Of a stretch of 64,000 nucleotides of DNA, positions 36,453 to 45,540 are shown one piece after another. This DNA is from Streptomyces sp. NBC_00102. Lineage in GTDB: Bacteria > Actinomycetota > Actinomycetes > Streptomycetales > Streptomycetaceae. The notes beneath the pieces are model-generated. The model had not been told where the DNA came from. It ran no database searches and saw nothing but the letters and a program-made list of their open reading frames with translations. The stretch's first letter is position 1. Each line of letters begins with the position of its first letter. Location: assembly GCF_026343115.1 (NCBI RefSeq), contig NZ_JAPEMC010000007.1, forward strand, positions 22,604-86,603, in the 5' to 3' direction. Made by a program: the position numbers and the translations under genes.

Positions 36453-37873
36453 GGTGGGCGCTGGCGAAGGTGGCGCTCGCCGTCACGACCATGGTGGCGG
36501 TGGCCTTCGCGGTACCGCTCGGTCTGGTCGTACGGGAGATGGCTCGCGACCGTGCCTTTTCGGCCGCGGAACGCGAGGCGGCGGCCGTGGCACCCGCGCT
36601 CTCCATCACCACCGAGCCCGATCAGCTCCGCCGTGTCGTCGCCGCCGCCGCCCCGCGTTCCGCGGTCGCCGTGCACCTGCCGGAACACGCGGGGAGCGTG
36701 CCGCCCGTCATCGGCGACGGGCAAGCGGTGGCCGCAGCAGTCGACGAGACCCGCCGGCTCGGCCGGGCGTCCACCACGACGGTCCCCGGCGGCTTCGCAC
36801 TGCTCCAGCCGGTGGCGGTCAGCACCGGGGAGACCGCCATCATCGAGGTGTTCGTCTCCGCCTCGGACGTCGACAGAGGCGTCATCCGGGCGTGGGTGGT
36901 GCTGGCCGCGGTCGGTGTGGGACTCGTCGCCGGTTCCCTCGTGGCCGCCGACCGGCTGGGGGTCCGCACGGTGCGCCCCGCGCGGGGGCTCGCCGAGGGC
37001 GCCCGCAAGCTGGGCGCGGGCGACCTGGACATCCGCATCCCCGAGGACGGACCGCGCGAACTACGCCTGGCGGCAGCCGCGTTCAACTCGATGGCCGAGC
37101 AGCTGACGCGCTTGCTGGCCGGCGAGCGCGAGCGCGCCGCCGACCTGTCCCACCGCCTGCGCACGCCCCTGACCGTGCTGAGACTGAACGCCGCGTCACT
37201 GGGCGAGGGCCCGGCCGCCGAGCAGACCCGGGCGGCGGTGGCGCAGTTGGAACGGGAGGTGGACACCGTCATCCGTACGGCCCGTCAGGCCGCCGCGGCG
37301 CCGCGTGGTCCCGTCGGGCAGGCGGCGGGCTGCGACGCGGCGGACGTGGTCCGCGAGCGGATGGAGTTCTGGTCGGCGCTCGCGGAGGACCAGGGCCGCG
37401 CCGCGAGCCTCGCCGGTACTGACCGTCCGGTACCCGTCCCGGTCTCCCGCTCGGACCTGGCCGCCGCCCTCGACGCGCTGCTCGGCAACGTCTTCCGGCA
37501 CACCCCGGAGGGCACCCCCTTCTCCGTCGACGTGCACGGCGGCGACGACGCGGTGCTCGTCCTGGTCTCCGACGCCGGCCCCGGTGTCCCCGACCCGGCC
37601 GCGGCCCTCGAACGCGGCAAGGGGTCGGGCAGCGCGGGCTCCACCGGCCTGGGCCTGGACATCGCCCGGCGTCTCGCCGAATCCACCGGGGGCGACATCC
37701 GGGTCGGCACGAGCGTGCTGGGCGGCGCCGAGATGCGGCTGCGCATCCAGCGGAGCGGCGTGGGCTCCGGTGCCCGGTCCCGCAGGGGGGCGAGGGGCAG
37801 ACGACGCCTGCGCACCGGCCGGGTCCCGGCGTCCCGTTGGGGACTCGGCAGGGGCGCCTCCGGGTCCCGGTGA
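36449..37873 (+). CDS. Sensor histidine kinase
   Basis: 474 aa with two membrane segments (~5-28 and ~150-175) flanking a ~120-residue extracellular sensor, then a HAMP domain (RPARGLAEGARKLGAGDLDI). The H-box ADLSHRLRTPLTVLRLNA is near 234, the N-box ALLGNVFRHTPEGTPF and G-boxes SDAGPGVPD and GSTGLGLDIARRL follow. The C-terminal tail is arginine-rich. It is the partner of the overlapping response regulator. The ligand is unknown. Confidence 0.92.
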   Translation: MRWALAKVALAVTTMVAVAFAVPLGLVVREMARDRAFSAAEREAAAVAPALSITTEPDQLRRVVAAAAPRSAVAVHLPEHAGSVPPVIGDGQAVAAAVDETRRLGRASTTTVPGGFALLQPVAVSTGETAIIEVFVSASDVDRGVIRAWVVLAAVGVGLVAGSLVAADRLGVRTVRPARGLAEGARKLGAGDLDIRIPEDGPRELRLAAAAFNSMAEQLTRLLAGERERAADLSHRLRTPLTVLRLNAASLGEGPAAEQTRAAVAQLEREVDTVIRTARQAAAAPRGPVGQAAGCDAADVVRERMEFWSALAEDQGRAASLAGTDRPVPVPVSRSDLAAALDALLGNVFRHTPEGTPFSVDVHGGDDAVLVLVSDAGPGVPDPAAALERGKGSGSAGSTGLGLDIARRLAESTGGDIRVGTSVLGGAEMRLRIQRSGVGSGARSRRGARGRRRLRTGRVPASRWGLGRGASGSR

Positions 37874-38029
37874 AATCAAGCGGTGGCGGGGCGGGCCCAG
37901 CGCGCTCCCGGTATCCGGCACCGGGAGCGCGGTGGGCCCTACGGGCGGAGCCGTGCGGGCGGGACCGGGCACCTCCCGGAGGAGCGCAGGAACACGACGG
38001 CACTGGGCGCTTGGACGAATGGGCGGCGA

Positions 38030-38207
38030 CGGACTCAAGTATGAAACCTGGCCACGTGCTCGCGGGCGGCAAACTCAAATCCAATGCATCATCTCGACCG
38101 GGATCAAGGCGCAAATATGGCATGAGGTGCAGAACCTCATGTGGAGTGAAAAGGCCGGAGATTTTCAGGACTTAGGTCACATTGCACCGGAATGGCGGAT
38201 GTCGTGA
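38030..38207 (+). pseudogene. Possible toxin-domain remnant upstream of an immunity gene
   Basis: After the kinase stop the DNA becomes AT-richer at about 38030. A frame without its own start reads IISTGIKAQIWHEVQNLMWS and GDFQDLGHIAPEWRMS, ending at TGA 38205-38207, overlapping the start of the first SUKH gene by 16 bases. The position and short overlap are what a polymorphic-toxin C-terminus followed by its immunity gene would show. No toxin motif is certain, so this is inference. Confidence 0.25.
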
Positions 38208-38786
38208 AATCACATATGGAGGAATTGTCCCGCATTGTAGTTCTGTTCGAAGGTTGCAGCGCGGGGGATTTGGTCGATTTGGGATGCTGTTGAGGACTCC
38301 TTCGGGGTGACATTCCCGGCAGACTACAAGGAATTTGTCCGACGCTTCGGAGGTGGAACGATTGAAGGGCAAATTGCGATTTTGATCCCCAGTTCTACTG
38401 CAGAACGTGAGGGAGAGAGCCCTAACCTCGATCTTTCATGATGGGCCGCCGACGGAGTCGGTGGCCCATCATGAAAGATCGAGGCTAAGGAGTATGCACT
38501 GAGCCAGATTCCAATATGGGGTGAAACGGATAGCGCGGACATGCTTGGTTGGGCCACCTCGAATTCTGGCTCAGACGTATGGCCGGTGGCTGTCTATGCG
38601 CGAGGTGACCAAGCCTGGAGAATCTATGATTGCAGGATGACTGAATTCCTGGTCAAGCTATTGAGGGGTTCTTTTCCGGAGTGCCCAATCAGCGACGATT
38701 CCCTCATGGGGCTAGAGAGGCCGCGCTTCTTGCACGACAGGGAGGAAGCGCGCCTTTGGGGTGAAGGGATCTACCCCTGGGGGTAA
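38192..38786 (+). pseudogene. SUKH (SMI1/KNR4) immunity-type gene, broken by a frameshift and a MITE
   Basis: The ATG at 38192 opens MADVVKSHMEELSRIVVLFE. The frame then changes inside a T-run at 38278-38280 (one extra base) to the family core WDAVEDSFGVTFPADYKEFV and FGGGTIEGQIAILIP. A 59-bp palindrome at 38426-38484 then introduces an in-frame stop. Beyond it the same frame continues EYALSQIPIWGETDSADMLG, DVWPVAVYARGDQAWRIYDC and MTEFLVKLLRG to a TAA at 38784-38786. SUKH proteins neutralise secreted nuclease or other toxins. Codon usage is less GC-biased than the surrounding genes. Confidence 0.8.
38426..38484. mobile_element. 59-bp palindromic MITE-like insertion with CTAA target duplication
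   Basis: The 22-bp arm at 38426-38447 (CCTCGATCTTTCATGATG...) is repeated exactly in inverse at 38463-38484. The 15-base centre also folds (CCGAC/GTCGG, loop GGA). CTAA flanks both sides (38422-38425, 38485-38488). Removing the element plus one CTAA (63 bp) makes a continuous frame ...ESPKEYALSQ across the SUKH gene, so insertion is recent and precise. Confidence 0.88.
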
Positions 38787-38889
38787 TGATTGAGGTGGCC
38801 ACGAGCTTGTAGCACGATCATGGTCAATTGCGAAGGAGTCTTGTTCTTTCCAGTGCGTTCGTGCGGAATTCTGCAGATTGGCAGGTCAC

Positions 38890-39429
38890 GTGCGGAAATA
38901 CATAGAGGAGCTGATGGCTGCAGTGCCGGCGCTCTCTGCTCTAAAGAGGCAAACCGAAAAGAAAATTGACTTCGATCTCATTGAGTCACGCCTAGGTGTG
39001 AGGATTCCGGGTGACTTTAAGGAGATCGCGAGTTGGTTCCCCTCGTTGCAATTCGACGAGTATCTACGGATTCCAGTTCCCATAGAGGGGGGTGAATTGG
39101 AGTATTTTGACGCGATGGCGTACGACCTGGATACTCTTGCCGGGCTGGGAAAAGATGGTTTGGCGGGTGGCTGGCTCCCGCATCCTATGCATGGCGGACT
39201 GATTCCGTGGGGGGATTCAATAGACGGTGACTCCTTCTACTGGCGGGTGAACGATCCGGATCCCGAAATCTGGACCGTTGTCGTAGGGGGAGCGAATGAT
39301 TCATGGTGGGAAGTTCAGTGCGGCATGACGGAATTTGTCATCGGGCTTATTGAGGAGACCTGTGACTCGGGTGAAATACCGGAAGGGGTTATCGTGTCAA
39401 GCTCTCCTGTGCATGAACTGACCTATTGA
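38890..39429 (+). CDS. SUKH (SMI1/KNR4) family immunity-type protein
   Basis: A 179-aa soluble acidic protein. The SUKH core is DFDLIESRLGVRIPGDFKEI, FPSLQFDEYLRIPVP, then LIPWGDSIDGDSFYWRVNDP and the C-terminal MTEFVIGLIEE. It is an intact member, likely antitoxin or immunity to a contact-dependent or secreted toxin that is no longer encoded here. A GTG at 38890 is preceded by GGCAGG; a TTG at 38878 is an alternative. The AT-rich codon use points to acquisition. The IS5-like relic starts two bases after its stop. Confidence 0.8.
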   Translation: MRKYIEELMAAVPALSALKRQTEKKIDFDLIESRLGVRIPGDFKEIASWFPSLQFDEYLRIPVPIEGGELEYFDAMAYDLDTLAGLGKDGLAGGWLPHPMHGGLIPWGDSIDGDSFYWRVNDPDPEIWTVVVGGANDSWWEVQCGMTEFVIGLIEETCDSGEIPEGVIVSSSPVHELTY

Positions 39430-39435
39430 ACCTCT

Positions 39436-39998
39436 TTCATCCTGAATAGTCGCAGGTCAGTAGCGTGTGGACGGCTTGGACGATGGTGCCGATGCGGCGG
39501 GTGGAACATCTGGCTCGCCGAAGGAGTCGCCAGGACTTCAACTGGGCGAAGGCGCGTTCGCCGGGAGCTCCGAGTCGGGCGTGGTCGTGGTTGAACTGTT
39601 GGTAGTGCTCGGGCTGTTCGCGGTGGTGGTAGTACGGGGCGCGGAAGGTGGCACCGGCGCCCCGGCAGGCGCGGTCGGCGAGGACGAGGAGCTGCCGGGT
39701 CAGGCACGCTGGACGATGCTGTGCGCGGGCCGAGGTCAGGTCGTGAGTGCGGGCCGGGTGTCGCGCGGGAGAACCCGAGCGGTGTCCCGTCGAGACGGGC
39801 GATGACCTGCACGTTCATGCCGCGCTTGCGGTGCTTCTGCGAGTAGTACGGCTGGTCCGCGCGGATCCGGTCGGTGGGGATGAGTGTGCCGTCGGCAATG
39901 ACGTGATCACCCTCACCGAAGCCGGTGAGGGCTTCTTGCAGGCCGGGCGCCCACGCGAGCTCGTGCAGGACATCGAGCATGGCAGGATGCGGAACCAA
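39436..39998 (-). pseudogene. IS5-family transposase remnant
   Basis: The frame starts within the gene and reads GEGDHVIADGTLIPTDRIRA, DQPYYSQKHRKRGMNVQVIA and LDGTPLGFSRATPG, the first DDE aspartate region of IS5-type transposases. It then loses frame. The remainder is visible in another frame as HTLLTCDYSG at the end near 39436. The N-terminal helix-turn-helix part is missing. Not functional. Confidence 0.78.
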
Positions 39999-39999
39999 T

Positions 40000-40059
40000 A
40001 GGGCCCCTCAGGTCGCCGGTGTGATGAGTGGATTCACCACGCCAACGACCAGGGGCCCT
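40000..40059. repeat. 60-bp palindrome-ended segment within the IS relic
   Basis: AGGGCCCCT at 40000-40008 and AGGGGCCCT at 40051-40059 are inverted repeats, with GGTCG/CGACC just inside. It lies exactly where the transposase 5' part is lost, so it may be the end of another element or a second MITE. Confidence 0.6.
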
Positions 40060-40358
40060 GCCTCGTCACCACACCCGCTGACCAGACCATTCCACTCCTG
40101 CGGAACAGGATGAAAGAGAATCACTGATTCAAAACACATAGTTCGATATGAGATGACGCCAAGGCATGAGGGGACAGAACGGTTCCTTACGCATTCGATA
40201 TGTCTCATACTGCCTGGGATGAAATGGTGAGGCTACGGGATCGAACTCGACATTCGCGCCCAACCTCGTGAACACCCCGGAGGGAGGGTGGAAAACCTGA
40301 GACTGTCCATAGATAGCCGTACCGGACGTGACGTGCCATTTCCCGGAGAACCCAATTG

Positions 40359-40913
40359 ATGAATTCAAGTAGGCGGGTCAAGTTGTCTTCCATCTCTCGA
40401 TTGCAGCTGATTCTTCCACCGCCGATTGCAGGCGGGGATGTCATTGACTGGGGGGAGGTTCGGACCACAGGTGTATCGGAACTACCGCAAGACTACAAAA
40501 GTTTCGTTGCGCTCTATGGAGGGGGTGAAATTGATGAATATGTCGCAGTGATCACACCGCCGGTACATGGCTCTGGCTATGGCGATCTCCCCCTAGGTGA
40601 TGATCATCGCATTCCCCCTGAGGAGGAGGCGGACCTGGCGACCAAGTTGCCCGGAGGAGTTACTCCAAGGTTGATACTCTTCGCCCAGACGGCTAGCGGT
40701 GATGGAGCGTATTGGCTAGCCTGCGGCAACGCTGACGAATGGCGAGTGGCCGTCTGGCGCAGACAGATTGCCTACGGTGAGAGTCGGTGGGTGCTTTTCG
40801 ACGGAGGGATGGTGGACTTCATTCTTTCTGTACTCGAAGGAGTTATTGAGCCGTTTAGCATGACAGGCACAGGAGAGGAGCCGCATGAATTCACCAGTTG
40901 GCGAGAAATCTGA
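40359..40913 (+). CDS. SUKH (SMI1/KNR4) family immunity-type protein
   Basis: A 184-aa protein with the core DWGEVRTTGVSELPQDYKSF, VALYGGGEIDEYVAVITPPV and LILFAQTASGDGAYWLACG, and a C-terminal MVDFILSVLEGVIEPF. It is a third, intact member of the family in 2.7 kb, related in layout to the other two but not a close copy. An ATG at 40359 follows GGAG by nine bases; a TTG immediately before it is possible. The codon usage is AT-richer than the host. No toxin gene remains nearby. Confidence 0.82.
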   Translation: MNSSRRVKLSSISRLQLILPPPIAGGDVIDWGEVRTTGVSELPQDYKSFVALYGGGEIDEYVAVITPPVHGSGYGDLPLGDDHRIPPEEEADLATKLPGGVTPRLILFAQTASGDGAYWLACGNADEWRVAVWRRQIAYGESRWVLFDGGMVDFILSVLEGVIEPFSMTGTGEEPHEFTSWREI

Positions 40914-41707
40914 ATCCTCTTTTAACTCGAAGTTTCGTGACGGCTCATCAGTGCAACTGGTGGTCCGTTTCGGGTTGTTGTACTGACTGTGGGCAGAGTG
41001 ACGACCCGGCTGTCGCGTCGGGTGGGCGCCGGGTTCCACGGCTCCGGTCGTGATGGTGCTGTTTGTCGGGGCGGGAACGTGCTGCCCGGGCATCGACCTG
41101 GCGGAGGGCGTTCCTCGGCGAGCTGCCCGGTCATCCGTTCAAGGACGCGTTCAGCGACGGCGAGTTCGGCGTTGAACACCCACACCGCTCAGGCATCGCC
41201 GGAGGCATGAACCCGGTGAGGCCGTCGCCGCACAGCTCCAGCAGCCGGGGGCCCCGGACGGCACGAGCGGCCACAGGCTGGACATCAGGTTCGTTTCCTC
41301 AGACATCCGCTCATGGTCCCAGGTGCGAATCCACCCTTCGCGAAGGGGCGACACGACTCCGCCAAGCCGGCTACTGACTAACGACCTGCACACCGGCCAA
41401 CCGCCCACGGCCGGCGTGAGCACCCCGAGAACGGGTCACACCAGCCCTTTCACACGCGACATCAAGTTGGCGATGTCCAACTGCGGGCTGTGCGAAGGCG
41501 GTTTCCCCATGCGCCTCCAGCGCGGTATCCCTCCCCCATGGCGTGGAGGTCACGGGCGAAGAACTCACCGGGGCCTTGACACCCCGGTGCGGCAGGAGGA
41601 GCATCCTCCCGTCGTTGACAACGTTGTCGGGACAGGATGACCCGGGTAGCCAACGGTGCTTCCGCTCCCGCCCGTTGACCGTCCGTCACACACGAAGGGC
41701 AGGATCG
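40914..41707. other. Intergenic region between the immunity island and GH92 gene
   Basis: Composition returns to GC-rich by about 41000. Frames on both strands (for instance minus strand ELAVAERVLERMTGQLAEER near 41150) look like decayed coding DNA but I cannot name them. The last 100 bases hold the GH92 control region. Confidence 0.4.
41617..41628. promoter_or_regulatory. Palindromic operator upstream of the GH92 gene
   Basis: GACAACGTTGTC is a perfect 12-bp palindrome with central CG, the usual look of LacI- or ROK-family sugar-repressor sites, 80 bases before the GH92 start. Probably catabolic induction by mannose-type sugars. Confidence 0.6.
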
Positions 41708-44700
41708 GTGTCAGACACGCACAACCGTCCGACGCACCCCGGGCTCAGAGCTTCTCGCTGCGTCGCGGTGGCCGCCATGGCCGCACTGGGGCTGGCCGTC
41801 ACAGCCGTGCCCGCAGCGGCGGCATCCTCGTACACCACCGTCAAGGACCCGGTGTCGTACGTCCACCCGCTGATCGGCACCGCGAACGCGGGCAACACCT
41901 ACCCGGGCGCCGTACAGCCGTTCGGCATGCTGGCGTGGAGCCCGCAGAACTCACGGGGCAAGCAGGTCTCGACCCCCGCTCCCGGCGGCTACCAGTACGA
42001 CGCGACCAAGATCCGCGGCTTCAGCCTGACCCATCTCAACGGCGTCGGCTGCTCCGGTGCGAACGGCGACATCCCGATCATGCCGTACGTGGGTGACGTC
42101 GACACCTCGCCCACCTCGGACGCGACCGACGCGAAGTACGCGAGCAACTTCTCGCACGCGGACGAGACGGCCACCCCCGGCTACTACAAGGTGGGCCTGG
42201 CCAGCGGCGCTTCGGCGGCGCTCACCACGACCGCCCGTACCGGCACGGGGCAGTTCGGCTTCCCGGCGGACAAGCCCGCCAGCATGCTCTTCCGCACGTC
42301 GAACTCGGAGAGCGGCAGCACCGCCGCCACCGTCAAGATCGACAAGGCCGCGCGGACGGTGACGGGCTCCGTCACCGCGGGCAACTTCTGCGGTCCGCAG
42401 AGCGCGAACAACCGCAAGGACCTCTACACGCTCTACTTCACCGCCCACTTCGACAAGGACTTCGCGAAGGTCGGCACCTGGACGGACGACACCGTCGCAC
42501 CCGGGTCCACCTCGGCCTCCGGCGGTACGGGCTACAGCTCGTCCGGCAACCCCGTGGCGGGCAAGGGCTCCGGGGCGTACATCACCTTCGCCGACGGCAC
42601 CACCAGCGCACAGGCCAAGGTCGCCGTCTCCTACGTCAGCGCCGAAAACGCGGAGGGCAACCTCCAGGCGGAGAACGGGCGGCACGAGAGCTTCGACTCC
42701 GTCAAGAAGCAGGCCGCCAAGAACTGGAACAAGGCGCTGAAGGCGATCGAGGTGGGCGGCGGCACCGACGCCCAGCGGTCCACCTTCTACACCGCGCTCT
42801 ACCACTCCATGCTGGAGCCCACCCTGACCAGCGACGTCGACGGCCGCTACCTCGGCTCCGACCGCAAGCCGCACCGGCTCGCCAAGGGGCAGAAGGCGCA
42901 GTACGGCACCTTCTCCGGGTGGGACCAGTACCGCGCGCAGGTTCAGCTGATGACTCTGATCAACCCGCGGGCGGGCAGCGACTACGCGCAGTCCCTCTAC
43001 AACTACGCGGGCCAGAACGGCGGCGAGTGGGACCGCTGGCTGCTGGAGAACGGCAAGACCAGCGTGATGTCGGGCGACCCGTCCGACGCGGCGCTCGCCG
43101 GGATCTACGCCTTCGGCGGTCACGACTTCGACGTCAAGGGGGCGCTGAAGTCCCTGGTGACGGCGGCGACGGTCCCGACGGCCAACGACTCCGACAGTTC
43201 GGGCTGCAACGTCGAGTGCGTCGGCCAGCGGCCCGCGCTCGACAAGTACCTGGAGCTCGGTTACGTACCGGCGGACGGCTGCCACTGCTGGGGCGGCGCC
43301 GCCGAGACGCTGGAGGACGCGGCGGCCGACTACGGCCTGTCCGAGCTGTCCCGGCAGACCGGGAAGACCGCCGACGCGAAGAAGTTCCTGGAGCGCTCGG
43401 GCAACTGGTCGAACGTCTTCGACGCCAACGCCACCGCCGACGGCGGCTACATCCGCGACCGCAAGGCCGACGGCACCTGGGCCGGTACGTTCACGCCCGG
43501 CACCGGCACCGGCTTCGTCGAGGGCTCCAGCGCGCGCTACACGTGGATGGTCTACTCGGACGTCGCGGGTCTCGCCAGCGCGATGGGCGGGAAGGAGACG
43601 GCGGCGAAGCGACTGGACGCCTTCTTCCGCACCCCGGACGGGAAGTTCGACTTCACGGCGAAGGACGCCACCCGCTACGACGCGACCAACGAGCCCGACA
43701 TCAACGCCCCGTACCTGTACAACTACCTGGGAGCCCCGTACAAGACGCAGGAGACGGTCCGCGCCGAGGTGGACCAGCTGTGGACCGACACCCCGGGCGG
43801 CATTCCCGGCAACGACGACGCCGGCACCATGTCCTCCTGGTACGTCTTCTCGGCGCTGGGCATGTACCCGCAGAACCCCAGCCGCGCCGACCTGGTCCTG
43901 ACGGCTCCGCTCTTCCCGCACGCGGTGGTGCACACCGGCCACGGGAAGACCATCACGATCAAGGCGCCGGCCGCCTCCGCGGCCAACAGCTACATCCACG
44001 GCCTCAAGGTCGACGGCAAGAAGACCGACAAGTCGTGGGTCCCGGCCTCGTTCGTCACCCGTGGCGGCACGCTGGACTACACCCTCGGCGCGACGGCGGA
44101 CACCACCTGGGGCAGCGCGGCGGCCGACGCCCCGCCGTCCTTCCCCGGCGGCGGCGTGAAGTACTTCACCGGCGCCACCCCGGAGCAGGTGAAGGTCGAG
44201 CCCGGCTCGGGCAGTGCGGAGACCACCGTCAAGGTGCAGACCCTGGAGACCGAGTCCACCTCGGTGCACTGGACCGCGACGGCTCCGGCCGGTGTCACCG
44301 TCACTCCCGCGGAGGGCGACTTCACGGTTCCGGCGGGCGGTTCGGTGAGCGCGAAGCTCGCTGTCTCGGCTGCGGCGGACACCGCCGAGGGCCACTACAC
44401 GGTCCCGGTGACGCTGAAGTCGTCCGACGGCGCCGAACTCCCGAAGACGTCGTTCGCGGTGACGGTCGCCGAGAAGAACGGCATGCTCTGGAACCGCAAC
44501 AGCACCGGCATCTCCACCGACGACACCAACCCGCAGGCCAACTTCGACGGTGAGGGCTGGAGTTACTCGGCCGCCGCGCTGGCGGCGGCGGGCACCACGC
44601 CGGGCGGCACGGTCTCCTCCAACGGCTTCGACTTCACCTGGCCGAAGGCGGGCACCGGCGACCCCGACAACATCGAGGTCACCGGGACCGCCCCGCAGGT

Positions 44701-45058
44701 GCTGAACGTCCCCTCCGCCGAGGGCGACACGAAGCTGAGCCTGCTGGGCAGCGCCGCCGAGGGCGCGGCCGCCGGCAAGCTGACGCTGACGTACACCGAC
44801 GGCACCACGCAGCAGGCCGACATCGGCTTCAGCGACTGGACGCTGGGCGGCGGCTCCCAGCAGCCCTCGTACGGCAACACGGTCGCGGTCCACACCGCGT
44901 ACCGCGACGTCCAGGGCGGCGGCAAGGACCCGGTGGGCACGGAGGTCTTCTCCTCCGCGCCGATCGCGCTCCAGGCGGGCAAGCGGCTGGCGAGCGTGAC
45001 GCTCCCCTCCACCACGAGCGGCGGCATCATCCACGTCTTCGCGGTGGCCACCGCCTGA
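41708..45058 (+). CDS. Secreted GH92 alpha-1,2-mannosidase-type enzyme
   Basis: 1,116 aa. A signal peptide (VAVAAMAALGLAVTAVPAAAA) is followed by the GH92 N-terminal beta-domain (PLIGTANAGNTYPGAVQPF, FSLTHLNGVGCSGANGDIPI). The (alpha/alpha)6 domain has SGWDQYRAQVQLMTLINP and the hallmark GNDDAGTMSSWYVFSALGMY near residue 700. From ~815 on there is an NEW3-like beta-sandwich and a further galactose-binding-like domain. GH92 enzymes are calcium-dependent inverting exo-mannosidases on fungal or yeast N-glycans and mannans. The start is GTG 41708; ribosome-binding AGGA is close (4 bases). A terminator follows. Confidence 0.92.
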   Translation: MSDTHNRPTHPGLRASRCVAVAAMAALGLAVTAVPAAAASSYTTVKDPVSYVHPLIGTANAGNTYPGAVQPFGMLAWSPQNSRGKQVSTPAPGGYQYDATKIRGFSLTHLNGVGCSGANGDIPIMPYVGDVDTSPTSDATDAKYASNFSHADETATPGYYKVGLASGASAALTTTARTGTGQFGFPADKPASMLFRTSNSESGSTAATVKIDKAARTVTGSVTAGNFCGPQSANNRKDLYTLYFTAHFDKDFAKVGTWTDDTVAPGSTSASGGTGYSSSGNPVAGKGSGAYITFADGTTSAQAKVAVSYVSAENAEGNLQAENGRHESFDSVKKQAAKNWNKALKAIEVGGGTDAQRSTFYTALYHSMLEPTLTSDVDGRYLGSDRKPHRLAKGQKAQYGTFSGWDQYRAQVQLMTLINPRAGSDYAQSLYNYAGQNGGEWDRWLLENGKTSVMSGDPSDAALAGIYAFGGHDFDVKGALKSLVTAATVPTANDSDSSGCNVECVGQRPALDKYLELGYVPADGCHCWGGAAETLEDAAADYGLSELSRQTGKTADAKKFLERSGNWSNVFDANATADGGYIRDRKADGTWAGTFTPGTGTGFVEGSSARYTWMVYSDVAGLASAMGGKETAAKRLDAFFRTPDGKFDFTAKDATRYDATNEPDINAPYLYNYLGAPYKTQETVRAEVDQLWTDTPGGIPGNDDAGTMSSWYVFSALGMYPQNPSRADLVLTAPLFPHAVVHTGHGKTITIKAPAASAANSYIHGLKVDGKKTDKSWVPASFVTRGGTLDYTLGATADTTWGSAAADAPPSFPGGGVKYFTGATPEQVKVEPGSGSAETTVKVQTLETESTSVHWTATAPAGVTVTPAEGDFTVPAGGSVSAKLAVSAAADTAEGHYTVPVTLKSSDGAELPKTSFAVTVAEKNGMLWNRNSTGISTDDTNPQANFDGEGWSYSAAALAAAGTTPGGTVSSNGFDFTWPKAGTGDPDNIEVTGTAPQVLNVPSAEGDTKLSLLGSAAEGAAAGKLTLTYTDGTTQQADIGFSDWTLGGGSQQPSYGNTVAVHTAYRDVQGGGKDPVGTEVFSSAPIALQAGKRLASVTLPSTTSGGIIHVFAVATA

Positions 45059-45077
45059 CCCCTGCCTCTGTTCACGT

Positions 45078-45125
45078 GAACGGGCCGTCGCGTCCGGGGA
45101 ACTCCCCCGGTGCGGCGGCCCGTTC
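45078..45125. terminator. Terminator after the GH92 gene
   Basis: GAACGGGCCG pairs with CGGCCCGTTC. The stem continues inward (one G-U pair) and an inner CCGGGG/CCCCGG hairpin tops it. About 20 bases after the GH92 stop. Confidence 0.85.
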
Positions 45126-45372
45126 GCCGTGTTCGGGCGCACTGCCCGGCAGGCGGGCACCGGCCTGTGGGAGCACGAGCCGGGCTGTCGGCGTTTCGGC
45201 CAACTCTGCTTCTTCCAGGGCCCCTTGCGGCGTACGGGTGGATGTACCCGGCACGCTGGTGCGGCCCCGGTGCCGGGGTGCCGGGGACCGACCGAAATAC
45301 ACGCGTTCGAAGCTCCGCCCCTGTCGTTAGGCCTCACGAACCCGGCCGGAACGACTGTCGAAGGGGACTTCC

Positions 45373-45540
45373 ATGACCACCGCACGGCACAGAAACCCAC
45401 TGCCATCGGAGTTCGAGCACGCCCCGCTCCCTGTTCCCGCGCACAGGCCCACCGGTTCGGGAGTGCGTCCCGGAGTGGACGCGCACCGCACCGCCGACGC
45501 CTCCCGTTCCGTACGCGTGGACGCGAGGTGGGCCGCATGA
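45373..45540 (+). CDS. 55-aa ORF coupled to an ABC exporter gene
   Basis: The ATG at 45373 has AAGGGG six bases upstream. The frame ends in TGA overlapping the ATG of the ABC gene (ATGA). The peptide begins MTTARHRNPLPSEFEHAPLP, is rich in Arg, Pro, His and Ala, has no cysteine and ends DARWAA. It could be a precursor peptide exported by the transporter, or merely a coupling leader. The family is unknown; composition argues against a lanthipeptide. Confidence 0.5.
   Translation: MTTARHRNPLPSEFEHAPLPVPAHRPTGSGVRPGVDAHRTADASRSVRVDARWAA

Larger units (their letters stand above)
39432..40118. mobile_element. IS5-like element relic
   Basis: CTCTTTCATCCTG at 39432-39444 and its exact complement at 40106-40118 form 13-bp terminal inverted repeats; related bases (CGCAGG/CCTGCG) lie further in. 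The interior is a truncated, frameshifted transposase on the minus strand plus a second palindrome (40000-40059). No clear target duplication was seen. Confidence 0.65.
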
